A stretch of 5,522 nt of DNA, taken from Elusimicrobiota bacterium (GTDB taxonomy: Bacteria > Elusimicrobiota > Elusimicrobia > FEN-1173). The stretch is from contig PMLF01000177.1 in the NCBI GenBank assembly GCA_003158755.1, positions 1,652-7,173 on the forward strand. Direction: 5' to 3'. Below, one piece after another: positions 5,225-5,522 of the stretch (position 1 is the first letter of the stretch; each line of letters opens with the position of its first letter). The notes beneath the pieces are model-generated. The model saw only the letters and a list, made by a program, of their open reading frames with translations. It was not told the DNA's origin and did not search any database. The translations under genes and the position numbers were made by a program.

Positions 5225-5522
5225 CTACCAATTGGTCAGCGCCAGGCGGGATTCGACCTCGACGGGGGTGGGCGTGTAATTTTTGGGTCCCTTGTGGAGG
5301 AACTTGTAGTAGCCGGCGACGGCGATCATGACGGCGTTGTCGGTGCACAGCAAGGGCGAAGGGGCATGGATCTTGTGCTTCTTGGAGTGGACGGCGAAGG
5401 CGGCCCGGAGGCCCGAGTTGGAAGCCACGCCGCCCGCCACCACCACGTTCTTGACTCCCAATTTCTCGGCCGCCAACATGGTTTTTCCCACCAGCACGTA
5501 CACCACCGCCGCCTGAAACGAC
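5225..5522 (-). CDS. tsaD: tRNA N6-threonylcarbamoyladenosine transferase TsaD, C-terminal part
   Basis: The last 98 or so residues of TsaD (Gcp/YgjD) are present; the gene runs off the right edge, so about 240 N-terminal residues are missing. TsaD transfers the threonylcarbamoyl group from threonylcarbamoyl-AMP to A37 of ANN-decoding tRNAs, working in the cytoplasm with TsaB and TsaE in bacteria. The fragment begins SFQAAVVYVLVGKTMLAAEK. It then has the nucleotide-binding motif VVVAGGVASNSGLR and the metal-binding CTDNAVMIAVAGYY segment, whose Asp coordinates the iron in known family members. It ends with a short tail (KNYTPTPVEVESRLALTNW). The reading frame stays open to the window edge, beyond the internal GTG at 5506, as expected for an internal fragment. 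It is followed nine bases later by dusB, another tRNA-modifying enzyme. Confidence 0.95.
   Translation of the reverse strand, partial: SFQAAVVYVLVGKTMLAAEKLGVKNVVVAGGVASNSGLRAAFAVHSKKHKIHAPSPLLCTDNAVMIAVAGYYKFLHKGPKNYTPTPVEVESRLALTNW

Overview
All seven protein genes recognised here lie on the minus strand, so the window reads from its right end to its left. The DNA is GC-rich (roughly 60% by eye, with many G/C third codon positions). An outer-membrane TolC-type channel is encoded together with a periplasmic adaptor, so the organism is a Gram-negative (diderm) bacterium. I cannot place it more precisely. The protein sequences are divergent, and both kinds of intergenic repeat resemble repeats that I recall from many unrelated environmental bacteria.

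Right end (5522 to 4241): the C-terminal part of tsaD, which makes the t6A37 modification of tRNA, runs off the window edge. Nine bases after its stop comes a complete dusB-type tRNA dihydrouridine synthase. The two form a small tRNA-modification operon.

Boundary (4240 to 4039): a 202-base gene-free gap separates this operon from the next. It holds a large inverted pair of C/G-tract hairpin repeats (4120-4207) and an AT-rich stretch just upstream of the next gene, where a promoter would be expected.

Left part (4038 to 1): a tripartite ABC-2-type efflux system in the order TolC-like outer-membrane channel, HlyD/YbhG-like adaptor, ATPase 1, ATPase 2 and permease. The permease is cut by the left window edge. 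The genes are tightly packed: 1 base between channel and adaptor, and 4-base ATGA overlaps from ATPase 1 to ATPase 2 and from ATPase 2 to permease. The only break is 135 bases between adaptor and ATPase 1, filled mostly by a second, unrelated inverted pair of hairpin repeats (1859-1936). The set corresponds to E. coli YbhG-YbhF-YbhS/R or YhiI-RbbA-YhhJ. Here the tandem ATPase is split into two genes, and a dedicated outer-membrane channel is encoded in the cluster. The substrate cannot be read from the sequence. No regulator gene (such as a TetR-type repressor) is in the window.

I see no undescribed system. The most notable observations are: substitutions in the two ATPases that fall on one composite ATP site while the other keeps all canonical residues; an adaptor with a very short hairpin that still carries the R-L-S pattern used for TolC docking; and two repeat pairs whose copies differ by stem-preserving changes.
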